Source: Izemoplasma sp964435595
GTDB lineage: Bacteria; Bacillota_I; Bacilli_A; Izemoplasmatales; Izemoplasmataceae
NCBI GenBank assembly: GCA_964435595.1
Contig: CAYSZV010000030.1
Location: 1-18,499 of the forward strand
DNA: 18,499 bases
Direction: 5' to 3'
Both the position numbers and the translations under genes were made by a program. Below the pieces are notes generated by a model. It saw nothing but the letters and a program-made list of their open reading frames with translations, made no database searches and was not told the DNA's origin. Shown here in pieces: positions 1-7,019 of the stretch (position 1 is its first letter; each line of letters starts with the position of its first letter).

Positions 1-962
1 TCAAAGATGTAGCTAAAAAAGCAAACGTAAGCGTTGCTACTGTATCAAGAGTAATCAATAACACTGGATATGTAAATCATGAAACCAGAAAGATAGTCGA
101 AACTGCGATAGATGAATTAGGGTATGTTCCAAATGAACTTGCTCGTTCACTATTCAGAAAACGTTCGAATATAATCGGACTCATTGTTCCACATATTTCG
201 ACTTACTTTTTTGCTGAGTTGATCGAATCACTCGAAGAGCCAATTATGAAACATGGATACAAACTAATGATTTTCAATAGTAAAGATGACATTGAAATTG
301 AAAAAAAATATATTAATGTGTTATCACAATATAATATTGATGGTTTAATTTTAGTTGCAAATACAAAAAGTGTAAAAGCATACTTAAACTTAAAAATGCC
401 AATTATTACGATCGATCATATCATCGATAAATCTATTCCATCAATTACATCAGACAATGTAATGGGTGGAGAATTAGCAGCTAGGAAATTGATTGAAAAA
501 GGTGCAAGAAATATTATTCATTTTAGAGGACCTTCAATGCTTATCACAGTTGTAGATAGAGCACGTGGATTTTATCAAGTTATGGATGAATACAATGTAG
601 ATGTTCATAGTTTTGATTTGGCGTTTAAAGGACCAGACATTAATGACATTGAAATGTTCATTAAGAAACACCCTGATGTAGATGGTATTTTTTGTAGTAG
701 CGATATCATTGCAATGTATGTAATCAGTGTTCTAAAAAGATTGGGATACAAAGTGCCGGAAGATGTCCAAGTAATAGGATTTGACAACATTGAACTTAGT
801 GAAGTTTTACTACCAAGATTAACAACCATTGCTCAACCAATCGAGGAGATTGGTGAAGTAGCAATTGATAGTTTGGTTAAATTAATTAACAAAAAAGAAC
901 TAGATGAAATTCACAAAATCATCCCGGTTTATTTGGTAGAAAGAGATTCAACAAAAAAATAG
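1..962 (+). CDS. LacI-family transcriptional regulator, 5'-truncated by the window edge
   Basis: The frame is open from base 3 and ends at TAG 960-962, giving 319 visible residues, so only the first few residues are missing (the family is usually 325-340). The visible protein opens inside the LacI helix-turn-helix (KDVAKKANVSVATVSRVIN), followed by the hinge helix (PNELARSLFRKRSN) and then a periplasmic-binding-protein-like effector domain starting at NIIGLIVP. The typical late motif DVQVIGFDNIELSEVLLPRLTTI is present in substance. A start at the internal ATG 219 would remove the whole DNA-binding domain and is wrong. Family knowledge: a homodimeric repressor whose operator binding is controlled by a small ligand, most often a sugar. 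Its ligand and targets cannot be read here because the neighbouring upstream genes lie outside the window. It ends directly against a hairpin terminator shared with the convergent TetR gene. Confidence 0.95.
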   Translation, partial: KDVAKKANVSVATVSRVINNTGYVNHETRKIVETAIDELGYVPNELARSLFRKRSNIIGLIVPHISTYFFAELIESLEEPIMKHGYKLMIFNSKDDIEIEKKYINVLSQYNIDGLILVANTKSVKAYLNLKMPIITIDHIIDKSIPSITSDNVMGGELAARKLIEKGARNIIHFRGPSMLITVVDRARGFYQVMDEYNVDVHSFDLAFKGPDINDIEMFIKKHPDVDGIFCSSDIIAMYVISVLKRLGYKVPEDVQVIGFDNIELSEVLLPRLTTIAQPIEEIGEVAIDSLVKLINKKELDEIHKIIPVYLVERDSTKK

Positions 963-992
963 AAAAAATCAGCGAATTATCGCTGATTTTTT
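963..992. terminator. Bidirectional intrinsic terminator between lacI-type and tetR-type genes
   Basis: A perfect 12-bp stem, AAAAAATCAGCG (963-974) and CGCTGATTTTTT (981-992), closes a 6-nt loop. The A-run and T-run serve as U-tracts on both strands. The stem starts one base after the LacI stop and overlaps the stop codon (993-991) of the convergent TetR gene. Confidence 0.9.
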
Positions 993-1563
993 ATTGGAAT
1001 AAATATTTGTATAGTTTATTTAATTTTCCTGTCGATTGCTTAATAATATTGCCCTGAGAACCAAGTTCTTTGTTTAGCAAGTAAATCTTAATTTGAGAAA
1101 TAATCGCATCAATAAGTATAAAGGAATCTACAATAGAAACTTCTTTTCCTTTGAGGTTTCTCATGTTATCGAATAACATGCTTTTTAGAGTTGATTCTGC
1201 TAAGTCCAAACTCTTTTTGATTACATCACTCAAGTGGGTATAATCATGATACACAACTGACAAAACATTCTCATAATTAGCTATTACATTTAACGTTTCC
1301 TGTAAGAATTTTTGACTGTTAATTTTGTCATTTTGAATTTTCTTTAGATCATTTATAAATTCATCAATCAACTGTACAATAATATAGTTTAGAAGGTTTT
1401 CTTTAGTTTTAAAATGCAGAAAAATAGTGCCTTGTGATACTTCACACTTATTTGATATATCTTTAGTAGACATCCTTAAATAGCCCTTTAAATATAGTAC
1501 TTTTTTCGTTTCATCTATAATTTTTTGTCTTGTAATACTTTTATTTTCTTCTCTAACTCCCAT
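991..1563 (-). CDS. TetR/AcrR-family transcriptional regulator
   Basis: The protein has about 190 residues, normal for the family. The N-terminal TetR helix-turn-helix is clear (TRQKIIDETKKVLYLKGY, then MSTKDISNKCEVSQGTIFLHF and KTKENLL). The rest is an all-helical ligand/dimer domain that I cannot assign to a subfamily. The start is placed at ATG 1563; a GTG three codons upstream (1572) is possible, and neither has a strong ribosome binding site (GAGTGG lies close to the ATG). The region just upstream carries three copies of CTCACT (1572-1577, 1576-1581, 1591-1596) and an imperfect TGA-N8-TCA dyad at 1581-1594, which could be an autoregulatory operator. No partner gene is adjacent: the upstream neighbour on this strand is an rRNA methyltransferase with its own terminator. 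Targets are unknown. Confidence 0.9.
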   Translation of the reverse strand: MGVREENKSITRQKIIDETKKVLYLKGYLRMSTKDISNKCEVSQGTIFLHFKTKENLLNYIIVQLIDEFINDLKKIQNDKINSQKFLQETLNVIANYENVLSVVYHDYTHLSDVIKKSLDLAESTLKSMLFDNMRNLKGKEVSIVDSFILIDAIISQIKIYLLNKELGSQGNIIKQSTGKLNKLYKYLFQ

Positions 1564-1611
1564 AATGACCACTCACTCACTGAATATAAACTCACTTATA
1601 TACTATCACAT

Positions 1612-1640
1612 ATCATTATTCTTTTCTACTAAAATTTCAA
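1612..1640 (-). promoter_or_regulatory. Possible promoter of the tetR-type gene
   Basis: On the minus strand TTGAAA (1640-1635) is followed after 17 bases by AATGAT (1617-1612). This is a fair -35 but a 4/6 -10. The CTCACT repeats lie between it and the start codon, where a repressor could block transcription. This is tentative. Confidence 0.35.
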
Positions 1641-1641
1641 T

Positions 1642-1670
1642 AAAAAAAAGAAGTATTCCTACTTCTTTTT
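1642..1670 (-). terminator. Intrinsic terminator of the first rlmCD-like gene
   Basis: An 11-bp stem (1645-1655 with 1660-1670) closes a 4-nt loop and is followed on the minus strand by a run of eight T (1649-1642). The stop codon TAG (1661-1659) lies partly in the stem and partly in the loop. Confidence 0.85.
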
Positions 1671-3023
1671 CAATACTGTAATACTTTCTATATGAGATGT
1701 ATGAGGGAACATATCCAATGCTCTCATAGATTCGATTTTATAGTTTCTTTTAAGCACATTTAAGTTCTTTGCTAACGTGCTAGGATTACATGATATATAT
1801 ATAATTTTATCTATTACTTTTCGATTTAAAACATCTAGTGTTTTATCATCAATCCCTGATCTTGGAGGATCAATTATAATTACATCAGGATTAAAATTCT
1901 TTTTGTAATACATTGGTAAAATATCCTTCACTTCACCAATTTCATACTCTGCATTATTAAATCCATTAATTTTTTGATTATGTCTAGCTGAATATATTGA
2001 TTCCTTATTGATATCAATTCCTAAAATTCTTTCTACATGAGGAGCCAAATAAGTGGCGATTGCCCCAGATCCACAGTAAGCATCTACGATTACTTTATCT
2101 TTTGTAAAATCTAAGTGAGATTTCACTTCTTTATATAACTTAATAGCTTGCTCAGGATTTAATTGATAAAATGCTTTTGCCTTCAAATCATACTTGATTT
2201 CGCTAATTCCTTCTTGTATCGATTGCTTTCCTTCAAGAATTTCTACCTCATCACCAAAGATGCCTACATTCTTAACATCTTTATTTTTGGAAATACCAAC
2301 ACTTTCAACACCAGGTATCTTTATGATATCTTTTGCCGCGTTAACTAGGGCTTTATTGAAAATTGTTATAACAAGTGTAACTTGTGCTTCTCCTGTCGCA
2401 CTCGATACTCTTGTTACGATATATCGAACAAGACCTCTCATTTTTGAAGAATCAAATGCGCGTATACTATGAGTGTCTAGAATTTCTATTACTTTTTCAT
2501 TAATTTCATTTACTTTTTCATTTTGAACTGGACAATTTACAATGTCGACTAAATCGTTTGTTTCTTTCTTATATAATCCAGTTGTAATCCCATACTCAGT
2601 ATTTTTAACTGGCATTTGAGATTTAAAACGATAATATTTCGGATTATTCATTCCGATAATTTGGCCAAACTTGATTTTATCCGTGTCTAGGTTTGCGTAT
2701 CGATCCATTGCTTGAATTAACATCTCTTCTTTGAATGCAAGTTGTTCATTGTAATCAATATGTTGTAATTGACATCCTCCACAAGTACCATAATGTGGGC
2801 AGAAAGGTTTCACTCTTTTTGCTGCCTTTACTTTTATTCTTACAACATCACCTTTTGCATATTTTTCTTGCACTTCAGTGATTTTAACAACTACTTCTTC
2901 TGGTGGAAGAACTCCATCAACAAAAACGGCTTTTCGCTTGTAATAGCCAATTCCCTCTCCATTGATACCGATTCGTTTGATTGTAATTAATACCTCTTGA
3001 TCTTTTTCCAATAACATATCCAT
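1659..3023 (-). CDS. rlmD: 23S rRNA (uracil-5-)-methyltransferase, RlmCD/RlmD type (copy 1)
   Basis: A 454-residue SAM-dependent m5U methyltransferase of the TrmA/RumA superfamily. An N-terminal TRAM RNA-binding domain spans about residues 5-65. An Fe-S cluster motif follows, with C75, C81, C84 (CPHYGTCGGC) and a distant C164. The SAM-binding motif is DAYCGSG at 314-320 and DPPRSG starts at 385. The nucleophile is C412 in SCNPSTLAKN and the general base is E446 in HTSHIES. All catalytic residues are present and the length is normal. In Bacillus subtilis one such enzyme (RlmCD/YefA) methylates both U747 and U1939 of 23S rRNA. Which site this copy modifies cannot be told from sequence alone. 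The start ATG 3023 is preceded by AGGTG at a short spacing. A second copy lies at 4156-5514, with a separate promoter and terminator, so the two are not an operon. Confidence 0.93.
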   Translation of the reverse strand: MDMLLEKDQEVLITIKRIGINGEGIGYYKRKAVFVDGVLPPEEVVVKITEVQEKYAKGDVVRIKVKAAKRVKPFCPHYGTCGGCQLQHIDYNEQLAFKEEMLIQAMDRYANLDTDKIKFGQIIGMNNPKYYRFKSQMPVKNTEYGITTGLYKKETNDLVDIVNCPVQNEKVNEINEKVIEILDTHSIRAFDSSKMRGLVRYIVTRVSSATGEAQVTLVITIFNKALVNAAKDIIKIPGVESVGISKNKDVKNVGIFGDEVEILEGKQSIQEGISEIKYDLKAKAFYQLNPEQAIKLYKEVKSHLDFTKDKVIVDAYCGSGAIATYLAPHVERILGIDINKESIYSARHNQKINGFNNAEYEIGEVKDILPMYYKKNFNPDVIIIDPPRSGIDDKTLDVLNRKVIDKIIYISCNPSTLAKNLNVLKRNYKIESMRALDMFPHTSHIESITVLKKK

Positions 3024-3053
3024 AAGACACCTACTTTCTTCGTACAGTGTAAT

Positions 3054-3082
3054 ACTATACTACTAATGACTTTAAAAAGCAA
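3054..3082 (-). promoter_or_regulatory. Promoter of the first rlmCD-like gene
   Basis: TTGCTT (3082-3077) and TATAGT (3059-3054) are separated by exactly 17 bases, with the start codon about 30 bases downstream. It looks like a moderate sigma-A type promoter. Confidence 0.6.
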
Positions 3083-3164
3083 TATAAAATATCATTCTGT
3101 TTTGATTATATCATATATAAACAATAGAAAGTAAGTTATCCTGGATAGTTTTTTAAAAAGTTAG

Positions 3165-3186
3165 TGGTATAATATATTCGGAGGTG
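3165..3186 (+). promoter_or_regulatory. Extended -10 promoter and Shine-Dalgarno of the membrane protein gene
   Basis: TGGTATAAT (3165-3173) is a perfect -10 with the TG extension; no good -35 is seen. GGAGGTG (3180-3186) is a strong ribosome binding site before ATG 3192. The predicted leader is only about 10-15 nt. Confidence 0.7.
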
Positions 3187-3191
3187 AAACT

Positions 3192-4121
3192 ATGGATAAT
3201 ATTATATTCTTAAGCGTTGCTTTTGTGCTGCTACTAATAGCCTATTATTACTCTTCAAAAATGTATTATCGACAACTATTAAACTGGAACAATGAGATTA
3301 CATGGAAAAAAGTACTAATGTATATCACACCTATATCGATAAAAAGTATTATTGCTCTTACTTTATTGATCTTCATTCACAATTCATTTCATGATGATCA
3401 TTTGTTAGAGTTAACATTATTTATTTTTGTCTTCTTTCTCTTTTCAATATTTCAAAGTTCATTTTCCATTGCTGGATTCTTTAATAGAAACAAATATGTA
3501 TATGGAAGTTTTTTAAGTTTTTTCAAAGGTTCATCTATTAAACTAAATACTTTATTTGGTAAACTATCAAATTCAATTGATGGCGCAAAACTTATCATTA
3601 GGTTGTTGATTATTGTGGGGTTTATCCTTGTATTTATTCCAAACTTTTCCTTGTATGTAACAACTAATATCATCTTCTTAATGTTAATCATATTGATGGT
3701 TGGTTTATCTCTATTGCAAAACAATATTATATACTTTGGCCTTACCAGCTTGCTAGTCTTCCAGTTAAACGAATCAGTGATTGAATGGAATAATATACCT
3801 TTTCTACCACTTACATTATCATTTTTTGTAATCGTTCTCGGAGTAGTTCTTGAAACAAGACTAGAAAGAAGAATGTTTATCTTAATAAAAGTTTTACCAG
3901 TTAAACGCCTTAATTTTAATCTCGGATATAATATCGTTTGGGACAAAAGATCAATCATAATATATCAAAATCAAATCAATCACTATTATTATACATATTT
4001 CAGAAAAATCGGTGTTGTTGTCGTATATCACTCCATATATGATGCCAAAATATCATTTATGGTTTTAAACAGAATGATTCAATATGGGAAACGATATTTA
4101 ACTGAAAACAATATAGATTGA
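3192..4121 (+). CDS. Multi-pass membrane protein of unknown function
   Basis: A 309-residue protein that I do not recognise. It begins with a hydrophobic segment (about residues 3-20) followed by a tyrosine-rich stretch. Further hydrophobic stretches lie near residues 43-63, 75-98, 134-155, 158-178 and 200-222, suggesting five or six transmembrane helices. The C-terminal ~85 residues look soluble and include the tyrosine-rich NHYYYTYF and VVVYHSIYDAKISFM, so probably a cytoplasmic alpha/beta tail. Codon use and AT content match the neighbours. It stands alone on the plus strand between two minus-strand methyltransferase genes, with its own promoter, a strong GGAGGTG site and a terminator, so the context gives no function. 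Some Bacillota membrane proteins beside a SatD-like partner have a similar outline, but no such partner is present and I do not make that assignment. Confidence 0.8.
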   Translation: MDNIIFLSVAFVLLLIAYYYSSKMYYRQLLNWNNEITWKKVLMYITPISIKSIIALTLLIFIHNSFHDDHLLELTLFIFVFFLFSIFQSSFSIAGFFNRNKYVYGSFLSFFKGSSIKLNTLFGKLSNSIDGAKLIIRLLIIVGFILVFIPNFSLYVTTNIIFLMLIILMVGLSLLQNNIIYFGLTSLLVFQLNESVIEWNNIPFLPLTLSFFVIVLGVVLETRLERRMFILIKVLPVKRLNFNLGYNIVWDKRSIIIYQNQINHYYYTYFRKIGVVVVYHSIYDAKISFMVLNRMIQYGKRYLTENNID

Positions 4122-4152
4122 AAAACCCTAACTGTTATCCAGTTAGGGTTTT
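4122..4152. terminator. Bidirectional intrinsic terminator
   Basis: A 13-bp perfect stem, AAAACCCTAACTG (4122-4134) and CAGTTAGGGTTTT (4140-4152), closes a 5-nt loop, with A/T tracts on both sides. It starts one base after the plus-strand stop and lies 3 bases past the stop of the convergent methyltransferase gene. Confidence 0.92.
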
Positions 4153-4155
4153 ATT

Positions 4156-5514
4156 TTAATTACTTTGTCTTATCAATCTTAATTTAACAACTGCTTCAAT
4201 ATGTGATGTTTGAGGGAACATGTCAAATGGAGTAACCTCTCTAATGTCATATCCGGCTGCTTGTAATACATTTAAATCTCTTGCAAGGGTAGCAACATTA
4301 CAAGATATATATACAATCTTTGGTATTTTCATCGTAATGATTGTATCCAAGAATGATTTGGCACATCCTTTTCTAGGTGGATCTATAAACAGTGCATCAA
4401 CATCATAATTAGCCCAACTTTTAATTACGTCTTCTGCCTTACCAGCAACAAATCTTGCGTTTGTTATATTATTTATTTTTGCATTATCAACCGCATCTTC
4501 AATTGCTTGCTTTACAACTTCAACACCCAAAACTGTTTTACAATAATTAGCTACGCTAAGACCTATTGTACCAATTCCACAATATGCATCGATAACAATA
4601 TCATTCGGTGTTAATTCAGCATAATCAATTGCTTTTTTATATAATTCTTCTGTCTGGTTTGGATTCACTTGATAGAATGATCTATGTGATACTTTAAACA
4701 TTACACCATTTATGTCATCTCTTATAAAGTCTTCACCATAAAGAACTTTAGATTTTTTTCCAAGAACAACATTTGTTGTCGCAGGATTATGATTGTGAAT
4801 CACTGATACAATTCTTCTATATCTACCAACTAATTTTTTTACAATCATTTCTTTTTTAGGCAACTTAGAAGTTAATGTTACCAAAGTAACAGAAATATCA
4901 TCAAATTTATTTGAAGTTCTAATGACTACATGTCTAATCACACCTGTACCCAATTGTTCATCATATGCAGGTATATTCAACTCAGTAAAAACATTTTTCA
5001 AGAATTTCACAATATCAGTTGTTATTTTCGGAATAATATAACATCGTTTCATATCAATAATGTCATGGCTTCGTTGTTTATATAAACCTGCAATCATCTT
5101 GCCATTTACTTCTCCAAAAGGAATAACTGCTTTATTTCTATAATAATATGGGTTTAACATTCCAACCGTATCTCTTACTGTTGTTTCAATTTTACCCAAG
5201 CGTTTCAGTGTGTTAGCTGTACGATACTTCTTGAAATCTAATTGCATCTGATAATTCATATGCATTAAATTACATCCACCACATTCTGAAAAATGATCAC
5301 AAATGGGTTCTTTTCTAAATGGAGACTTATGCGAAAAATCAATTAATCTTCCAAATCCGAAATTTTCATTCACTTTGGTAATCTTAATTGTGGCTTTTTC
5401 TCCCTTTAAAGCATTTGCGACAAATATTGTAAACCCATCTACTTTACAGATCCCCATCCCGTCATGAGTCATGTCAATAAATTCTACTTCATAGTATTCG
5501 TTTTTTTCCACCAT
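4156..5514 (-). CDS. rlmD: 23S rRNA (uracil-5-)-methyltransferase, RlmCD/RlmD type (copy 2)
   Basis: A 452-residue paralog of the gene at 1659-3023 with the same architecture. A TRAM domain covers about residues 5-60. Fe-S ligands are C72, C78, C81 (CDHFSECGGC) and C158. The SAM motif is DAYCGIG at 309-315, DPPRKG starts at 378, the nucleophile is C405 in SCNVATLARD, and the general base is E440 in QTSHIEA. All key residues are intact, so both copies should be active. Known family members methylate U747 and/or U1939 of 23S rRNA; B. subtilis also has two such paralogs (YefA and YfjO), of which YefA is the dual-site RlmCD. Which copy here corresponds is not resolved. The start ATG 5514 has GAGGTG five bases upstream. 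It forms a single-gene unit with its own promoter and terminator. Confidence 0.93.
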   Translation of the reverse strand: MVEKNEYYEVEFIDMTHDGMGICKVDGFTIFVANALKGEKATIKITKVNENFGFGRLIDFSHKSPFRKEPICDHFSECGGCNLMHMNYQMQLDFKKYRTANTLKRLGKIETTVRDTVGMLNPYYYRNKAVIPFGEVNGKMIAGLYKQRSHDIIDMKRCYIIPKITTDIVKFLKNVFTELNIPAYDEQLGTGVIRHVVIRTSNKFDDISVTLVTLTSKLPKKEMIVKKLVGRYRRIVSVIHNHNPATTNVVLGKKSKVLYGEDFIRDDINGVMFKVSHRSFYQVNPNQTEELYKKAIDYAELTPNDIVIDAYCGIGTIGLSVANYCKTVLGVEVVKQAIEDAVDNAKINNITNARFVAGKAEDVIKSWANYDVDALFIDPPRKGCAKSFLDTIITMKIPKIVYISCNVATLARDLNVLQAAGYDIREVTPFDMFPQTSHIEAVVKLRLIRQSN

Positions 5515-5566
5515 GGGAACACCTCATATTCGACTAGATAAAATTCATCTGTATCTTCTTATACCT

Positions 5567-5575
5567 ATTATAACA
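5567..5575 (-). promoter_or_regulatory. Extended -10 promoter of the second rlmCD-like gene
   Basis: TGTTATAAT on the minus strand (5575-5567) is a perfect -10 with TG extension, about 45 nt upstream of the expected translation start region. No convincing -35 is seen. Confidence 0.6.
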
Positions 5576-5610
5576 CAAATAACTATTGATTTGGGGAAAT
5601 TCTAATTTGA

Positions 5611-5635
5611 AAAAAAAGGACCTTCCGGTCCTTTT
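5611..5635 (-). terminator. Terminator of the SHOCT/DUF2089 operon
   Basis: A 9-bp stem AAAAGGACC / GGTCCTTTT (5614-5622 with 5627-5635) closes a GGAA tetraloop (GNRA type on the minus strand) and is followed by a T-run to 5611. It starts 11 bases after the stop of the last gene. Confidence 0.88.
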
Positions 5636-5646
5636 CTTTGAGGAGT

Positions 5647-6018
5647 TTATTCTATAACGATTTTTACTAGGTCTCCGTCAGCTGATTCTACATTTACAAG
5701 TTCACCTAACATACCTGTTTCAATCATATTTAGAATTGCATCGATATCTAAATTTAAGTCATCAATTTGATCAAACTTCATAAATCCTTTTCCGCTTGTT
5801 AATGCAATTTTAGCGAATTCTACTGGGATTTGTACATTTACTTTATCTCCATCTGCACTAATTACTTTAATTTTAAACATTTTGAATGCATTTTTTTGTG
5901 CTACTGGTTTTAAATTTTCATCTGCTTTATCTAAGGCTTTTAATAAATCTGCTCCCTCTGCTGCTGTAATTGTTTTATTTTGAATCATTTCTAATACTCT
6001 TAATCTATCATCACTCAT
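5647..6018 (-). CDS. SHOCT-like / YvlB-LiaX N-terminal-like protein (operon gene 4)
   Basis: A 123-residue soluble acidic protein. Residues 1-30 (MSDDRLRVLEMIQNKTITAAEGADLLKAL in substance) form a SHOCT-like helical hairpin. After a short linker, FKMFKIKVISADGDKVNVQIP (about 45-66) begins a second domain of the kind following the SHOCT-like part in YvlB/LiaX N-termini, ending VESADGDLVKIVIE. SHOCT modules are short oligomerisation or regulatory elements, and YvlB/LiaX proteins are tied to cell-envelope stress in Bacillota. There is no DUF4097 domain in this protein. The start ATG 6018 has AAAGGA upstream. It is last in the operon, 38 bases after the 44-residue gene and just before the terminator. 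Its second domain resembles that of operon gene 1, so the two are probably diverged paralogs. The function is inferred only from family membership. Confidence 0.85.
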   Translation of the reverse strand: MSDDRLRVLEMIQNKTITAAEGADLLKALDKADENLKPVAQKNAFKMFKIKVISADGDKVNVQIPVEFAKIALTSGKGFMKFDQIDDLNLDIDAILNMIETGMLGELVNVESADGDLVKIVIE

Positions 6019-6056
6019 TTATTTCATTCCTTTCGTTTTTTATTATTGTATGATAT

Positions 6057-6191
6057 TTATTTTTGTGAAAATCCACTGTTTGATATGGAATTTCTTCGTT
6101 GTTTCGCTTCATTTACTTTATTCATTTCGTCGATCAATAATTTGTTATTAATCTCTGATCTGTTAATTGTATAATATGTTAATTGGTCCAT
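6057..6191 (-). CDS. 44-residue small protein of unknown function (operon gene 3)
   Basis: An ATG at 6191 and TAA at 6059-6057 enclose 44 codons, with a consensus GGAGG (6201-6197) five bases before the ATG. The GGAGG abuts the stop codon of the upstream DUF2089 gene (6204-6202), so the spacing is that of a translationally coupled operon gene. The product begins MDQLTYYTINRSEINNKLLI, continues through a charged, probably helical stretch (DEMNKVNEAKQRR) and ends NSISNSGFSQK. There is no transmembrane segment, cysteine or signal peptide. I do not recognise it. The gene fills a 183-base gap that would otherwise be empty between two co-directional operon genes, which together with the ribosome binding site is the argument that it is real. 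A role as partner of the SHOCT or DUF2089 proteins is inference. Confidence 0.78.
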   Translation of the reverse strand: MDQLTYYTINRSEINNKLLIDEMNKVNEAKQRRNSISNSGFSQK

Positions 6192-6201
6192 AATAGCCTC
6201 C

Positions 6202-6558
6202 TTATTTTAATAACTTGGCAGCTTCTTGAGGGGTAATTTCGCCTTTTTCAAGTTTCATGAATATTTCGTCTTTTTTTATTTTTTCTTCTTCATCTACTTG
6301 ATATCCAAGATGTACGATAACTTCATCTAAGTTTTTCTTTACAGTTGGATATGATATTCCTAATTCTTTTTCAATCTGTTTAATATTTCCTTTGTTTTTT
6401 ATGAATACTTCAATAAAGTATAAATGTTCTAAAGATAAATAATTAAATTTTGATAATGTGAAATCTCCACTTATCTCAGTATGACAATTACTACATTTTA
6501 ATTTTGTTACCTTTAACTCACTTTGACAAATCGGACATTCTCCTATAACTTTATGCAT
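6202..6558 (-). CDS. DUF2089-family zinc-ribbon / HTH protein with C-terminal SHOCT-like module (operon gene 2)
   Basis: A 118-residue protein with three parts. Residues 8-26 form a zinc ribbon with CPIC and CSNC pairs. Residues about 35-90 form a helix-turn-helix of the sigma-70 region-4 kind (NIKQIEKELGISYPTVKKNLDEV). Residues about 95-118 form the SHOCT-like tail typical of DUF2089 proteins (KKDEIFMKLEKGEITPQEAAKLL). The family is thought to regulate transcription; this is from family features, not a known target. The start ATG 6558 has GGAGG seven bases upstream, directly after the TAG of operon gene 1, giving tight coupling. The shared SHOCT-like module in operon genes 1, 2 and 4 suggests the products interact. 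The direct repeat in the operon leader is a natural candidate binding site for this protein (inference). Confidence 0.9.
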   Translation of the reverse strand: MHKVIGECPICQSELKVTKLKCSNCHTEISGDFTLSKFNYLSLEHLYFIEVFIKNKGNIKQIEKELGISYPTVKKNLDEVIVHLGYQVDEEEKIKKDEIFMKLEKGEITPQEAAKLLK

Positions 6559-6569
6559 CTTTTTTCCTC

Positions 6570-6926
6570 CTACATGATTTTAATATCAACTTTTGCATCG
6601 TCTGTATCTACATTAATTCTTGTGTGCTTCGAATATTTCATTAATCTCGATATTTCCTTTAAATCTATATCACCGTCTAGATCTGTGTATCTTTCAGCGA
6701 TTCTCAATCCCATTCTAGCGAATATCATTGGAATTGGTAAAGCAAATAGTATTCGTAAGAATGTATTTACACCTCTTCCTTCTTCTGGTACTCGAATCTT
6801 TAGTTTTATAAAGAATGCTCTTTTACCAATTTTTTTATTTTTAGGTTCCGGATATAATTCTTTATATGCTAGCTCGGGAGTAAGTTCGTTGTTCTCAACT
6901 TTATCAAGAACTGTTTGATAATTCAT
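6570..6926 (-). CDS. SHOCT-like / YvlB-LiaX N-terminal-like protein (operon gene 1)
   Basis: A 118-residue protein. The start is set at ATG 6926, with AAGGAG upstream at 11-base spacing. The longest open frame would begin at a TTG at 7019, but that TTG is the first half of the -35 box and the added 31 codons cover the promoter and leader. Residues 1-22 (MNYQTVLDKVENNELTPELA) are a SHOCT-like helical hairpin. From about residue 38, AFFIKLKIRVPEEGRGVNTFLRI begins a domain like that in operon gene 4, here with a hydrophobic stretch FLRILFALPIPMIFARMGL that may be amphipathic or membrane-associated. It ends in an acidic segment, NVDTDDAKVDIKIM. It is the first gene after a consensus promoter and direct repeats. 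The role is probably regulatory or structural in an envelope response; I infer this only from the family. Confidence 0.85.
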   Translation of the reverse strand: MNYQTVLDKVENNELTPELAYKELYPEPKNKKIGKRAFFIKLKIRVPEEGRGVNTFLRILFALPIPMIFARMGLRIAERYTDLDGDIDLKEISRLMKYSKHTRINVDTDDAKVDIKIM

Positions 6927-6945
6927 TATTATATCAACTCCTTGA

Positions 6946-6980
6946 ATTAATTTTCTTAATTTTTGTATTAATTTTCTTAA
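6946..6980 (-). repeat. Two exact 14-bp direct repeats, 21-bp period, in the SHOCT operon leader
   Basis: On the minus strand TTAAGAAAATTAAT occurs at 6980-6967 and again at 6959-6946, exactly 21 bp apart (two helical turns). They lie just downstream of the expected transcription start, before the AAGGAG site. The placement suits a tandem-dimer repressor operator or an RNA-level element. Confidence 0.75.
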
Positions 6981-6990
6981 GTACACCCTT

Positions 6991-7019
6991 ATAATATAAC
7001 AAGTTTTTTTATATGTCAA
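6991..7019 (-). promoter_or_regulatory. Consensus sigma-A promoter of the SHOCT/DUF2089 operon
   Basis: A perfect TTGACA (7019-7014) and TATTAT (6996-6991) are separated by 17 bases. Immediately upstream lie A- and T-tracts, including the 14-bp palindrome at 7033-7046, in the position of an UP element. This is the best-matched promoter in the window and should be strong unless repressed. Confidence 0.9.

Noticed and set aside
219..962. Independent 247-residue sugar-binding protein starting at ATG 219
   Set aside because: The frame is open back to base 3 and encodes the LacI helix-turn-helix and hinge, so the ATG is internal.
3452..3958. 168-residue minus-strand frame opposite the membrane protein
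   Set aside because: The plus-strand gene has promoter, strong ribosome site and terminator; the opposite frame has none.
6927..7019. 31-residue basic N-terminal extension of operon gene 1
   Set aside because: It translates the promoter and direct repeats; ATG 6926 has the ribosome site.
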